This document shows positions 21,277 to 44,933 of a DNA stretch of 64,000 bases, one piece after another. The position numbers and the translations under genes are program-made. A model generated the notes under the pieces. The model saw only the letters and a list, made by a program, of their open reading frames with translations. It had not been told where the DNA came from and searched no databases. Every line of letters begins with the position of its first letter. The stretch's first letter is position 1. Location of the stretch: contig CDRNVI010000140.1 of NCBI GenBank assembly GCA_977017575.1, positions 186,001 through 250,000 of the forward strand, given 5' to 3'. The DNA comes from Paramoeba atlantica (lineage: Eukaryota; Discosea).

Positions 21277-22977
21277 TTATTATTATTAATTATTATTATC
21301 TTAATCATTCTGATTATTTCTTATTCTTTTCGATTTTGGTTTTTGGTTTTTTGGTTTTTGGTTTTTGGATCAAGGTAGAGAATGTAGAAAGAGAAATAAA
21401 AAGAGAAGAGAGAAAGAAAGAGAGGAAAGAGAAAGAGAAAGAAAGATAAAAGAAAAAGACGGAACGTAGAAAAGAGAAAGAGAGAAAGAAAGAGAAAGAG
21501 AAGAGGAGAGAAAGAAAAGGAGAGCTCTTTGAACTCGATTGAAGAGTACGGTAATAGTAATACCATTTTGACAGAAAAGGTTTGATTGAAGAGTAAGCTC
21601 GAAAGAATCAAGAGAAAGAAAGAGAGACAGAGAGACAGAGAGACAGAGAGACAGAGAGAAGAGAGAAGAGAGAAGAGAGAAGGAGAGAAAGAGAAAGAAA
21701 AAAAGAAAAAGCCCTCTTGGAACTCAATTGAAGAGTGAACTCAAAGAATAGAGGAGAAAGAGAGAACACAGAGAACAGAGAGAGAAAGAGAGAAAACAAA
21801 GAGAAAGAGATAAAGAAGAAAAGACCTCTTTGAACTCAATTGAAGAGAAACACCAGTAACAGTAATAGTAATACCAGATGACAGAAAAGGTTTGATTGAA
21901 GAGCGAACTCAAAGAATAGAGTAGAAAGAAAGAGAAGAGAGAAAGAGAGAGAGAGAGCAGAGAGAAAGAGAGAAAAGAGAAAAGAAAAAACCTCTTAGAA
22001 CTCAACTGAAGAGTAACAACACCAGAAACAGTAATAGTAATACCATTATGACAGAAAAGGTTTGATTGAAGAGTGAACTCAAAGAATAGAGTAGAAAGAA
22101 AGAGAAGAGAGAAAGAGATAAAAAGAAAGAGAGAAAAGAGAAAGAGAGAAAGAGAGAAAAGAGAAAGAAAAAACCTCTTAGAACTCATTTGAAGAGTAAC
22201 AACACCAGAAACAGTAATAGTAATACCATTATGACTAAAAGGTAGAGAAAGAGAAAGAGAGAAAGAGAAAAGAAAAAAGAAAAAACCTCTTAGAACTCAA
22301 TTGAAGAGTAACAACACCAGAAACAGTAATAGTAATACCATTACGACAGAAAAGGTTTGATTGTGGAGTCAATTCTAAAGAACAGAGAAAGAAAGAGAGA
22401 AAGAGAAAGAGAGAAAGAAAAGAAAAAACCTCTTAGAACTCAATTGAAGAGTAACAACACCAGAAACAGTAATAGTAATACCATTATGACTAAAAGGTAG
22501 AGAAAGAGAAAGAGAGAAAGAGAAAAGAAAAAAGAAAAAACCTCTTAGAACTTAATTGAAGAGTAACAACACCAGAAACAGTAATAGTAATACCATTATG
22601 ACTAAAAGAGCTGTCTGAATCGAGAACAACTACCCCAGATACCACATCCTATTTTTTTTTTTTTTTGTTTTTTTCTTTTTTGTTAATTTTGTTGAAACCA
22701 AAAAACTCTCTTTCTTTTTTTCATGATTTTATCTTCTTTTTTGTTCTTTTTGTTCTTTTTGTTCTTTTTGTTCTTCTTCCTTCTTGCTCTTGGATTCTTT
22801 TGTAATCTTGATTGAATCTCAATTCTGTGCACAAGATTTTTCATTTAAACTTCACACTCGTCCTGTTTGCTGACCCTTGACAATCCTTCTCTCTTCAATT
22901 AAAAAAAATAAAAACAAAACTCCAGGATTAAAGACACGATCAGCTTTCTTGAGACGAAGATCCAAACCAATCCCCAT
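19392..22977 (-). CDS. VPS26C: VPS26C (DSCR3), retriever subunit
   Basis: Six exons: 22921-22977, 22542-22648, 21075-21211, 20707-20891, 20213-20417, 19392-19600; 299 aa, matching the ~297 aa of animal VPS26C. All joins keep phase. Diagnostic stretches: FEAFYNSLKPIDVI, ETYHGVFVNIQYSLTCD, FTITPE, IKSIELQLVRVETCGCAEGF, ATEIQNIQIADGDVLRG and VFPRLFTCPT. VPS26C is the arrestin-fold subunit of retriever, which with VPS35L and VPS29 recycles cargo from endosomes in cooperation with the CCC complex (established). Two introns are unusual: intron 2 carries about seven degenerate copies of the end of exon 2, and intron 5 carries one clean copy and one decayed copy of the end of exon 5. The gene is divergent from the CNBP-like gene. 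Confidence 0.93.
19835..20084 (-). repeat. Duplicated copies of VPS26C exon 5 end
   Basis: 20001-20084 repeats the last 84 nt of exon 5 almost perfectly (VEEATAII-type start to AEGFAKE), with an upstream TTGTAG acceptor and the same GTTTTTC donor. It is 28 codons and phase-compatible, so inclusion would insert a second copy in frame. About 19835-19880 is a third, decayed copy that keeps only the CGC-TEGF portion. Confidence 0.75.
19887..20190. repeat. TAA-type trinucleotide/ATAA repeats
   Basis: Two blocks of AATAATAAT and AATAAATAAT units separate the exon-5 copies of VPS26C. They lie within intron 5 on the minus strand and probably mediated the local duplication by unequal exchange (inference). 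Confidence 0.75.
21217..21280. repeat. (TTTA)n microsatellite
   Basis: About fourteen consecutive TTTA/ATTT units immediately upstream (transcript sense) of VPS26C exon 3, forming part of its branch/polypyrimidine region on the opposite strand. Confidence 0.85.
21500..22495 (-). repeat. Tandem degenerate copies of VPS26C exon 2 end
   Basis: Cores at about 22428-22490, 22287-22350, 22173-22240, 21990-22090, 21823-21905, 21710-21747 (truncated) and 21520-21602 repeat the exon-2 segment encoding NGITITVSGVVTLQLSSK, separated by A/G tracts. Several keep an AG before the homologous start and the AAGAG|GTTTTTT donor. At least the copies ending near 22428 and 22173 are exactly 60 nt between those sites and phase-compatible with exon 3. 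Others would bring in stops. Confidence 0.75.
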
Positions 22978-23219
22978 TTTCTCCTTTTCTTTCTCTCCTC
23001 TCGAACAAAACCGAGAAAATCCGAGAACTTTCTGAACAACAACCACAATTACCCAAATATGGACACCATGAAACAATAAATTACTAAAAATGGAGAAATG
23101 ATGTGACAACGCCGTTTTTTTTTCGAGTTCAAAAAAAGATTTTTGGGTCTTTTGAGTGTGAGAAAATCTCTCCACGTCACTTTTCCGCAAGTCTTTCTTT
23201 TTTTGTTTCGTTTTGTGCC
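22978..23219. promoter_or_regulatory. Bidirectional promoter VPS26C/CNBP-like
   Basis: A 242-bp stretch between divergent start codons of two conserved housekeeping-type genes. It contains no repeats. No core promoter element is recognised. Confidence 0.5.
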
Positions 23220-24498
23220 ATGGAAGGCGAGTACTCCTACAAGGTTGTCCTTTTTTCACCTTTTTCTGGTGTTCTTTTTCGTTCAATTGAATGGTTTTAA
23301 TAGAGGAAACAAATGTCCGACCAATGTGAACCATCGTACGGTGATTTTTCGGTTTTTCTTCATGAAAACAAACCTTTTTGAGTGTTCTTTTTGGACTAAC
23401 GGTCAGATGATTTTTCAGACGACGTTCCGGCAAAAAAGCCTCGAGAAAACGAATCTTGTCATAGATGTGGTGGCTATGGCCATATAAGTGCTCGTTGTAC
23501 GTCCCCAAAGGTATTTCAAAACAAAAGAAACCGTCCACATTTTCCTTTTTCTCAACCATTCAACTTTTCAGGGATCGAATGACATGTGTCATAACTGTGG
23601 AGGTTATGGACATATCATTGCCATGTGTCCTTCTGCAAAGGGTGCCAAATTAGCATGTCATGTTTGTTCAGGAAAAGGCCATCAGGTTCTTCTTCCATCT
23701 TTTTTTTTTGTGAGATGAAAATCAATGAGAAAGCAGAGAGGAGAAAAGGATTTTTGGCTGATGTTCCTTTTTTAGGCTCGAACTTGTCCTAATTCTGGTC
23801 ATCAACAAATCGAAGTTTGTTATATTTGTCAGGTCTGCTCTTCTTCTTTTCTCTCTCTCTCTTCTTTTGAGAGACTCTGCTGTTCTGTTTTTCTGATGTT
23901 TTTTTCAGGTGCCTGGGCACTTTGCACGAAACTGCCCCACTCAGATGCAACAGATTGGACTTCCTGGAATGGGGATGGGTGGAATGGGAATGGGTGGCAT
24001 GGGTTTGCCTTTTGATTTCTCTTATTGCCATTCATTTTTGAAACTAAAATCTGATTCCCTCTGACTTAATTTGTTGGACAGGTCGAGGACAGTTGGGATT
24101 TCAGCCACCTTTTTCTGGGGGTGGTCCCCCTTATGGTTCTTCTGGGCGTGGTGGTGGTGGTGATTCTTTCTTTCCTTTTTCATTTTCATTCTCTTTCTTT
24201 CTCTACCTCCTCTATTGTTTACAATTCTCTTTGGGGATTTGATTTCTGATATTTGGAAATTTTCCAGGTGGTTGTTATCGGTGTGGACAAACCGGACACA
24301 TTTCTCGATCCTGTCCTCAAAATCCTGTTCGAGCTGGTTTGTGTTTTCTGTTCTTTTATATTCTCTCTTTTTGTTTTTATACTCAAAAGTACTTTGTTTC
24401 TTTTCTCACATTTTTTTTGTGCAGGGTGTTATCGATGTGGACAACCTGGTCATATTGCTCGTGATTGTTCTCAAAGTAACTCTGATGGTGGTAATTAA
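23220..24498 (+). CDS. CNBP/Gis2-like zinc-knuckle protein
   Basis: Nine exons: 23220-23243, 23304-23340, 23407-23510, 23572-23685, 23776-23832, 23909-24002, 24082-24159, 24268-24336, 24425-24498; 216 aa. It carries six CCHC knuckles (C-x2-C-x4-H-x4-C): CHRCGGYGHISARC, CHNCGGYGHIIAMC, CHVCSGKGHQARTC, CYICQVPGHFARNC, CYRCGQTGHISRSC and CYRCGQPGHIARDC. A Gly/Met-rich and an RGG-like segment lie between knuckles 4 and 5. Two introns interrupt knuckles. Homologues (CNBP, Gis2, Byr3) bind G-rich single-stranded DNA and RNA and promote translation (established). A start at the ATG in exon 2 (MSDQCEPSY) is also possible. Confidence 0.92.
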
Positions 24499-24637
24499 GT
24501 TAAAGGTTTTCATTTTTTTCTTACTTTATTGGAGAAGAGATTTGGTTGAGGAATGCTGTGTTTTTGTTGAAGGGAGGAGAAACTTCTATTCTTGTTTTGT
24601 TTTCTTCTATCTTGTGATCTTTGGTCCTAATGATTGA

Positions 24638-25365
24638 ATGAATGATGTAGTGTTTGTTGCTTGTGACGATCGTAAATTGTGATTGTGACGGGGTAGATAC
24701 GAACGTTAAGATTGTGTTGTCAAGTGGAACATTAAGTTTCACTTTTGATTTTGAGATCGATGAGCTAGTTGGGGTTTTTTGTTGTGTTGGTCGGGTTGTT
24801 GGTTTGTAGAGTAAATAATTCTCCTAACTTTTAACCTTTTTGTTTTTCTTTTATCTTTTATGTTCAGAATATCACATCTTTTCATATTCGAGCGAATTCC
24901 AACCTGATTCTGCCCAAAACCACATCTTTTGAGACTTCTGAGGAAATTTTCCTTATTAGGATCCCGTGTTTTTTAATCCAGACACTGCGTGGGGAAACAA
25001 TATCCATTCTCATTTTCCTCATTTTTGGGTTTGGTTATTGTTGGTTGACACTCGTTTTAATCAGTGGAGACCTCCACAGATCCTTTTCCGTCAATTTCAC
25101 TCAGAGAATTTTGGGTCTGTTACACATTGGATGTTCTCTTGTGTTGTCATTTGCGAGTTTGGAGAGAGAGGGGTTGTTGATGAGTTGGTTTCGAAAAGAA
25201 GGTTCTTGGGAAAGAAGAGACTCTCTTCTGGTGCTTCTATGGGAATCTCCATTGAGTTTAGATTGTTCTTGTTCCTTATTTTTTTTCGACCAATACAGAA
25301 AGAAATTGATTCAAAGTGGAGTTGCAGTGTTTATTGAGTCTGCGGTTTTTTTGCGAGAGTTTTGA
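24638..25365 (+). CDS. Predicted two-TM protein, unrecognised
   Basis: Proposed exons 24638-24671, 24697-24767 and 24868-25365; 200 aa. The product starts MNDVVFVACDD, contains a beta-rich stretch (VLSSGTLSFTFDFEID, then ILPKTTSFETSEEIFLI), two hydrophobic segments (ISILIFLIFGFGYCWLTLVL and GLLHIGCSLVLSF), and a soluble C-terminal half with WFRKEGSWERRD and FDQYRKKLIQSGVAVFIE. Codon use and continuity of the 498-nt last exon support it being coding. The first intron would be only 25 nt, shorter than others here, so the 5' model is doubtful. Confidence 0.5.
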
Positions 25366-26162
25366 GTTTTTTGAACGGACCTCCATTTACCATTCATTGG
25401 AAGTCCTTTTCTTTCTTCTCTTGTTTCTCTTGTTTCTCTTGTTTCGCTTTCTCTCTTGATTTTATAGTCAGTTGGGTTTTTTTTTGGTGTTGTGTGGTGT
25501 GTGAGGAGGTTCTTTGTTTGTTTGTTGTTCAGGAGTTGGGGGGGAATTGGTTGGTTGTGTTTCTCTGTCGTTGTTTGACTCTAATTTTGTACTGGGAATT
25601 GTTGGCTTGTTTTTCTTTGTTGTTGATTTTTTTGAACTTTTTTTTTTCTTTTTTGTTGGAAGATATGGGGTTTGGGATTGTTTTAGGGATTGGAGTTTGT
25701 TTGGAGGTTGGTTTGTTGTCTTGAACATTCTTAGGACTTTGGATATTGACTGAGATGATATCATCAAGTATCTTATCCAATGATTTTTTGTCTTTTTTTT
25801 TTGTGGAAGTCTTTCTTTTCTTTTTTGAGATTGGGGTTCGATAATGGATGTTTGGGATGGTTTTGGGGGATTGGAGTTGGGAGGTGGAGGTGGTTGTTGT
25901 GTTGGTAGTGGCGTATTGCGTGACAACTGTCTTTTCTCTATTAAAATAAAATGTCTTTCTTTTTTAAGTGGTTGTTTTGTTTTGGGAGGTTTTTTTTTTT
26001 GGAGTTTTTTTTTTTTTGGAGTTTTTTTTTTGGAGTTTTTTTTTTGTTTGAGGTGTTTTGTTTTTTTGTTTTTTGTTTTCTCTTTCTTTTTCTTTTTCTT
26101 TTTCTTTTTTTGTTCTTTTGAATCGAAGGAGAAAAAGAAACGAGAGAAAAGAGAGAGAGACA
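25366..26162. other. Low-complexity spacer
   Basis: T/G-rich plus strand. On the minus strand a ~230-residue reading rich in Lys, Gln, Pro and Asn (about 25468-26163) is open, but it has no recognisable domain and overlaps the 5' end of the remodeller gene. I do not call it. Otherwise nothing is seen. Confidence 0.4.
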
Positions 26163-38976
<12,814 letters not shown>

Positions 38977-39511
38977 GAATTTTGATGAGGAAAATGAGAA
39001 AGATGAAAAGAAGAGAGAATGAGATAGAAGAATAAGAAATGAACAAATGACAAAAAACAAACTAAACATGTTTTGAAAAAAGGAAAGAGAAATAAAAAAA
39101 AATCTTTTTTCAAATACAAAAAACAGAAAAAGAAAAAAACCAAAAAAAAAACCTACTCCCATCTCATCTCACGAAAATGTGGGATGAAGACAAGCATATT
39201 GCTTTCTTCTTTCCTTTTTTCTTTTCCTTTGTTTTTTCTGAATAAATTAGAATTTCAAAAAAAAAAAAGAAAAAAAAAACCAAAAATCGGTCAAACAAAA
39301 CTTTTCCCCCACCAACCCAAAAAACGTAAAATCGCTGATACTCCGTTTTTGAATTTGAAGGATTTTTGACATTTACTTTTTTTCGTTTTTGGACCCGACC
39401 GTGTTTGTCCAAAAAAACTGTGTGTTGGGCAAGGTTGCGGAAGGGGAAAACGATTCTATTTCTTTCTGTTGATTTCCATCCCAAAAAAGATAGAATTTTT
39501 GGAGAAAATTG
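38977..39511. other. Intergenic spacer
   Basis: A/G-rich then A/C-rich spacer downstream of the remodeller gene. No convincing gene or RNA. The last ~150 bp before 39512 presumably contain the promoter of the RING gene. Confidence 0.5.
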
Positions 39512-42055
39512 ATGGAGAAAAGAGGGAAAGAGAGAGGCGGAAGTTGCCCTCTTTGTTACGAATCATTCGACAACAAAGGCGATAAAGTCCCAATGGTTCT
39601 GCACTGTGGTCACTCTCTTTGTCTTTCTTGTTCGAGTTTTCTTCTTCTTTCTTCTTCTTCTGAAGATAATTGGACTGTTGATTGCCCTCTTTGTTTGTGT
39701 CTTTCAGTTGGTTTGTCAAAAAATTATGCTTTGTTGGAAGTGATTGATTGTTTTGGGGAGAGAGAGAGGAGAAGGGGAGAGAGGAGAGAGGGGAGAGAGA
39801 GAGGAAAGAGAGAAGAAGCTGAGAGAAAATATTTGGAAAAGAAGAGAGAAGAACATATGGTCAAGATGGAAAAAGAGAGAAAGAGAAGAGGATTGAAACA
39901 GAGAAGAAAGGGAACAGAGAAACTGATTTTGATCTGCGAATTGTGCGTCAAAGAGAGAGGGACCGTCAATTGTTTGGATTGTTTGGAGAGTTGTTGTGTT
40001 CAATGTCAAGGTTGTTCTTCTTCTTTACATTCTTTTTCGGGATTATCTTCTCATCGAGTTGTATCTCTCACTGGCCCCAAAGATTTTGAGACAAAAAAGA
40101 AAAAGAAAGGAGTAAGAGGGGGGGAAGGGGAGAAACTCGAAAAAAAAAATCAGAAAAAAGAAAGGGAGAAAGAAGAAAAAAAGAAAAAGAAAAAGAAATC
40201 TCTTTTGGATGACACTCGAGGTTATTTACTTTTCATAACTCCTCACTACTTTGTAATATTTTCTGAAACAATTATTATTCTTTCCAGACCCAGAAAGTTT
40301 ACTCCTCTCCAAATTTTCCTCCGAAAGTTTTGATTCTTTTTCTTCTTTTGAAGTTGTCCCTTCTCCAAACTCTCCTCTTCCTAATTCTCCTCTGTCTGCA
40401 CCTTCTTCTTCCGGAGCTTCTCCTCTCCCTTCCTCTTCCACTCCCTCCCTCCCACTACTCCCTCTTCCTTCTCCTTCTTCTCCTTCTCCTTCCACTCCCA
40501 CTCCCACTTCTCCCACTTCTCCCACTTCTCCCTCTTCTACTTTCCCACCTCCAACCCCAAAAATCCCATTTTCTGATCACGCTTATCAAATTGTACGGGA
40601 TTTGAATCTTGGAAAATTGAGCTCTGCTTTTCTGAGATCAAGGCAATTTGCTTTTCAAGGTTTTTTTGTTACCTTTTTGAAACGAGCTGTGAAAAGACTC
40701 TTTTTTATAATGGAAAATAGATGGAGATTCAGCATCTTTGCACGCGCTTTGTTTCTTTGATGGATTTGGAACACACATCTCCAAAGAAGAGGCAGAAAGA
40801 TGGGCCTCCCTAGCAGCAGAAAAGGCTCATACAAAATCTCTTTCTTCTTTCTCTTCTGCTTTATCATCAACACCATCGTCATCATCATCTTCTTCTCCAT
40901 CTCCTCTCTCTTCCCCTCTCTCAGCCTCCTCTTGTCTTCTCTTTACCCAGATCGCTCCGAAAACAGAGAAAACAACTTCACCGTTTGGAGAAGGGATTAA
41001 AAAATTCATACAGAAACAATATCATGAAGCTCTTCCTCTTCTTATTCCTTATGCTGATCTTGGAATTAGTGTCGCGGAGAGGTGTGTTGGATCTTGTTAT
41101 GTTGATTTGGGGAATCCTGGCCAAGTCTGTTTTCTTGCTTCCTCAATTTTCAAGAAACGTAGAAAAAATAGTTTTGAACATTTTCTCTGTAGGCATTGGA
41201 ATATACAAAAAGAGCAGCAGGACAAGGGTATGCTCCTGCACAAAACAATCTTGCTTCTTTTTTGTTTGAGGGGATTGGGACATCGAAAGATATATCTCTT
41301 GCAATGTATTACTTTCAACTTTCTGCAGAACGAGGTTTTTCTTCTAATTCGTTTTTTGAAATTTTTCTATTTCCCCAAAAAGTCTCAATTCCTGATTTTC
41401 TTTTGATTGAATCCTTCTTAAGGTTACGCTTTAGCCTATAATAATTTGGGGAGGAGATACCTTACAGGAAGAGGCGTTCAAACATCCCATAAAAAAGCTG
41501 TTGAGTATTTTACAATGGCAGCACATCAAAATTACGCAGAAGGACAAGTAATTACTTTTCTCCTTTGGATTTTGGCCTTTTGTTACCTGATTTTGAATTC
41601 TTTTTTTGAAAGCATTGTCTCGCCGATCGATATTTCTTTGGACAAGGAGTAATCCAAGATTTTGAAAAAGCTGTTGAATACTATGAATTGGCAGCTGAAC
41701 AGGGATTGCCAAAGTCAATTTGCTCTTTGGGTTATTGTTATGCAAATGGGTTTGGTGTTGAGATAAATGACAAAATCGCATTGCAGTATTATCGAGCTGC
41801 TGCAAGGTACATTTTCAAAATTGAATGCTTGAAATTTCTTTTTTAATTTTTGAAAATTGAAACCAATAATTATTTCAAAAAAACAGAAAAGGAAATGCAA
41901 CAGCGATGACCAATCTCGCAGCGCGTTACGAAGAAGGAAATGGAGTTGCCCAAAACATTCTAACTGCTCATAAATATTACACCGTTGCTGCGAAACACGG
42001 TTCTCAGAAAGCAAGAGAAGGGCTTAAGCGACTTCACCCATTTCTTGTCACTTGA
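39512..42055 (+). CDS. RING-B-box-Sel1 repeat protein
   Basis: Seven exons: 39512-40220, 40288-40659, 40721-41124, 41193-41334, 41423-41547, 41613-41806, 41887-42055; 704 aa. A C3HC4 RING starts at residue ~9 (CPLC, CGHSLCLSC, DCPLC), then an Arg/Glu-rich helix, a B-box-like zinc site (CELC, CLDC, CCVQCQGC, two His), a Lys-rich stretch, and a long Ser/Pro/Thr linker. The C-terminal half is Sel1-like repeats (GYALAYNNLGRRYLTGRG, KAVEYYELAAEQG, SICSLGYCYANGFG). RING plus B-box suggests a cytosolic E3 ubiquitin ligase whose Sel1 solenoid binds substrates or partners (inference). The RING-to-Sel1 combination is unusual. Linker and Lys-rich segments are typical of this genome. Confidence 0.88.
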
Positions 42056-42121
42056 GATTGGAATTTTGACCAATTCCCATTTCTCTCGCATGCAAAAGAG
42101 CGATCAAAAAAAAAAGAAAAT

Positions 42122-42194
42122 GGCACTGGCTAGGAATCGAACCTAGGTCATAGGATGGAAAGTCCCGTATTCTCCCTGGCTGAACTACCAGCGC
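42122..42194 (-). tRNA. tRNA-Glu (TTC)
   Basis: Minus-strand cloverleaf: acceptor GCGCTGG pairs with CCAGTGC (one G-T), D-arm GTTC/GAAT, anticodon loop CTTTCCA giving TTC, and T-arm CTAGG-TTCGATT-CCTAG. The first pair of the anticodon stem (27-43) is a C-A mismatch. Nearest neighbour is a tRNA-Met with a very similar acceptor and D-arm. Confidence 0.88.
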
Positions 42195-42247
42195 AACAAC
42201 CAAAAAGTCGAGCTTCCGCAAGGACAAAAAGAATGAAGGAAAAAATT

Positions 42248-42320
42248 GGCGCTGGCTCGGATTTGAACCAAGGTCTTCGGATTATGAGTCCGATGTTCTT
42301 CCAGACTGAACTATCAGCGC
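42248..42320 (-). tRNA. tRNA-Met (CAT), elongator-like
   Basis: Minus strand: anticodon stem TCGGA/TCCGA with loop CTCATAA (anticodon CAT), T-arm CTTGG-TTCAAAT-CCGAG, acceptor GCGCTGA/CCAGCGC with a mismatch at 7-66. It lacks the A1-U72 pair and the GGG/CCC anticodon stem expected of an initiator, so it is called elongator. Confidence 0.88.
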
Positions 42321-42493
42321 AATACAAACAAAAAGATGAGCCATTTGCCAAAGAAGGAAAAAGAATAACAAAACAAAGTTTTTGGCACTAAGGGGTTTGA
42401 ATTCCAGTATTCTATCGTGAGGAGTTTTTTGTCTCTGTGTGTTTGGGAAAAACTTTTCAAAGTGTTCTTAAATAACAGAATTGTGTTCAAAAT

Positions 42494-43429
42494 TCAAAAT
42501 GGCAATTCTTCTCCACCCCAAACAAGGTGTGAGTAATTGGAGTGAGTTAATGATTTGTTGTGAAATGCAAGTCGTCTCTTGGAGCGATCCTTCTTTTCTT
42601 GCAAGAGAGAATCGACTTTTTCATGCAACAATGCAACCAAAAAGTTGTACATTTTAATTTCATCTTTCAATTCAGAGGTGAGAAATTCTGTTGCCTTCTC
42701 TGAGAGATAAAAATCCTTTGGGCTGGTGGGATATTCTTCATTATCATGTTCCATCATCAACCTTTTTTTTGCTTTGTTACATTTCTTTTTGTTGAAGTGA
42801 AAATATTGACAAAAGTTGACGAAATCTTCGACCATGTTTGTTTGGCGAATCGGGAAAACATGCGTTTTGACGAAATGTTCATCAAATTTGTGGAGATACC
42901 ATCGATGGTCCAGTTGCCAGTGTTTTGTTGCGACCAGAGAAGATTGTGCAAGTTGGAGACAATCTTCACCAATTGAGTTATTGGTTTGAAGACCAGTGGT
43001 TAAATTGTTCCGAACTTCCAAAAAATCATTTAAAAAGGGATAACAAGAGAAGAGTTTCCCTTCAGTTGTATTGGCACAGTGATCGTGGACGGTACATCTG
43101 TACTTCCTCCATCTCCAAATCGAAAGAGTTCGAGCAACAGGTTCTCGTATTGTCATCAAAACGGGTCGGCCTTTCACGTCTTCCATTGATGGTGCACAAA
43201 GATGAAAATCTGTTTCAAAACGAAAGACCCTCGACAGAGCTTCGACCATCGAAGTTCCTCCTGTCTTTCCAACATGAATGACAAGAAACTCTGGTCTTGC
43301 GGAGTGGCTGCTGTGAGGTTGTCTTTTGCACAGATCAGAAAAATCTCCTGAATTCATTTGATGGAAGAAACCGAATGAAAAGAGAGTCATCAAGGTCACC
43401 AAAACCAGAACGACTCTCAACCTCCTCAT
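42494..43429 (-). CDS. Golgi-type sulfotransferase-like protein
   Basis: Single exon, 311 aa. The short cytosolic start MRRLR and the hydrophobic anchor VVLVLVTLMTLFSFGFF make a type II membrane topology likely. The PAPS-binding 5'-phosphosulfate loop is VIHVGKTGGTS (about residues 50-60), and the 3'-phosphate site is within TIREPVARTLSIWRW. Further conserved parts include FDEHFVK and VFPIRQTNMVEDF. It should transfer sulfate to carbohydrate in the secretory pathway (family knowledge). It is the anchored relative of the two genes at 45873 and 47566, which have an N-terminal signal instead. Confidence 0.8.
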   Translation of the reverse strand: MRRLRVVLVLVTLMTLFSFGFFHQMNSGDFSDLCKRQPHSSHSARPEFLVIHVGKTGGTSMVEALSRVFRFETDFHLCAPSMEDVKGRPVLMTIREPVARTLSIWRWRKYRCTVHDHCANTTEGKLFSCYPFLNDFLEVRNNLTTGLQTNNSIGEDCLQLAQSSLVATKHWQLDHRWYLHKFDEHFVKTHVFPIRQTNMVEDFVNFCQYFHFNKKKCNKAKKRLMMEHDNEEYPTSPKDFYLSEKATEFLTSELKDEIKMYNFLVALLHEKVDSLLQEKKDRSKRRLAFHNKSLTHSNYSHLVWGGEELPF

Positions 43430-43587
43430 CCCTCCTCAACAAACGAACCAACAAACGAACGAAAAAAAAAGAAAAATGCCAAACAAAAGAATGCTAAAAA
43501 ATTTTAGTGCTGAAAAGGAAAATTTCGTTTTTTTTTCAAAGAAAAAACATTTTCTTGTTTCCCTCATTTTCTCTTCCAACCAACTCA

Positions 43588-44933
43588 ATGGCAGATGATG
43601 ATAGCGATGGATTGAGAGAGAAAGGGACTGTATGTGTGACTGGAGCAACTGGGTTCATTGCCTCTCACATTATCCATCTCCTCCTCTCGAACGGATACAA
43701 TGTCAATGGAACGGTCAGAAACAAGAACAAATGCGAAGGACTTGTAGAAGAATATATGAAGAAGTTGCCAAAGGGTTGTCACTCGAGACTTCAATTGTTT
43801 GAAGCAGATCTAATGCAAGATGGTTCGTTTGATGAATCTGTTCAAGGGTGTGTTGGAATTGTTCATGCCGCTGCAGGTTTTTCTCCTTTTTCCAACAATT
43901 TACAACATACAAAACAAACAAAACAAACAAAACCCAAAAACCACTCCCTCCTCCCCACTCACCCCAACAAACAACAATAGCTGTCAAACTCACCGCAGAC
44001 GATCCAATGAACGAAATCATCAAGCCATCCAAAATCGGAATTACAAATGTCTTCAACTCAGCTTTAAAAGCAACATCAACACTCAAATCTTTCATCTTCA
44101 CCTCTTCTATTGCTGCCATTATCAACCAACAAGAAGGCGAAAAAATTTTCTCAGAAAAAGATTGGAATCGCCACTCAACACCTTCTAAAGACCCTTATAG
44201 TTACGCAAAAACTCAAGCAGAACAAACTGCACTGGAGTTGATGCAACAACACCCCTCTTCTTTCTCTTTCTACTCTCTCAACCCTTCGATGGTTCTGGGC
44301 CCAGTTCATCTCCTCTCTCGTCCTATTACTTCTTCTGCTGGGGTTCCTGTTCGAATGCTTTCTGGGGAGATGCCAATGGCTCCACAATTGAGTTTTGGAT
44401 GTGTTGATGTGAGAGATTTGGCGGTGGCTCATTTGATTTTGCTTGAAAAAGGAATAGATGAGCAAAGGGAAAGAGAAAAAGGAAGAGGAATAGAAGAGAA
44501 GCAAGACGATAGAGAAGGGAGGGATGACAAGAAAGAAAATGTGACGAAAGAAAAAGAAAAAGAGATGAAGGGGGAGGAGAAAGAGTATCCAATCGATGGA
44601 CATGCTCATCGCTATCTCATCTCCAACGAGGCTTTCTCGATGCTTCAATTGGCTGAGTCCCTCAGACGTGGTTTGGGAGGAAAGAAATGTCCTTACCCTC
44701 TCCCAACTTCCACTTTACCAAACTTATTTATGTACTTGGCTGTTCCTTTCACCAAAGAATTGAGTTTTTCTTTCTTGTGGGAGAATCTTGGGAAGACACA
44801 TCGGCTTGATAATTCAAAGTCAAAAAGTGTGGGGGTGAGTTATCGCCCTTTGGATGAAACGATGTATGATATGGCTCTATCATATATTGAGGCTGGTGTG
44901 ATTCCAGATAAAAGAGAGAGTATTGAAGAATAA
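43588..44933 (+). CDS. Extended SDR / dihydroflavonol-reductase-like
   Basis: Two exons (43588-43876, 43981-44933), 413 aa. The Rossmann start is VCVTGATGFIASHI (TGxxGxxG), followed by NGTVRNKNK, HAAA, the catalytic Ser region FTSSIA, and YSYAK (YxxxK). These mark an atypical/extended SDR of the cinnamoyl-CoA/dihydroflavonol/3-beta-HSD group that binds NADP(H). A ~50-residue Lys/Glu/Arg insertion (after HLILLEKGIDEQ) interrupts the substrate domain, extending the protein beyond the usual ~340 aa. The substrate is unknown. Its upstream region shares a GCTAAAAAATTTTAGTGCTG block with the sulfotransferase gene at 45873. Confidence 0.85.
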
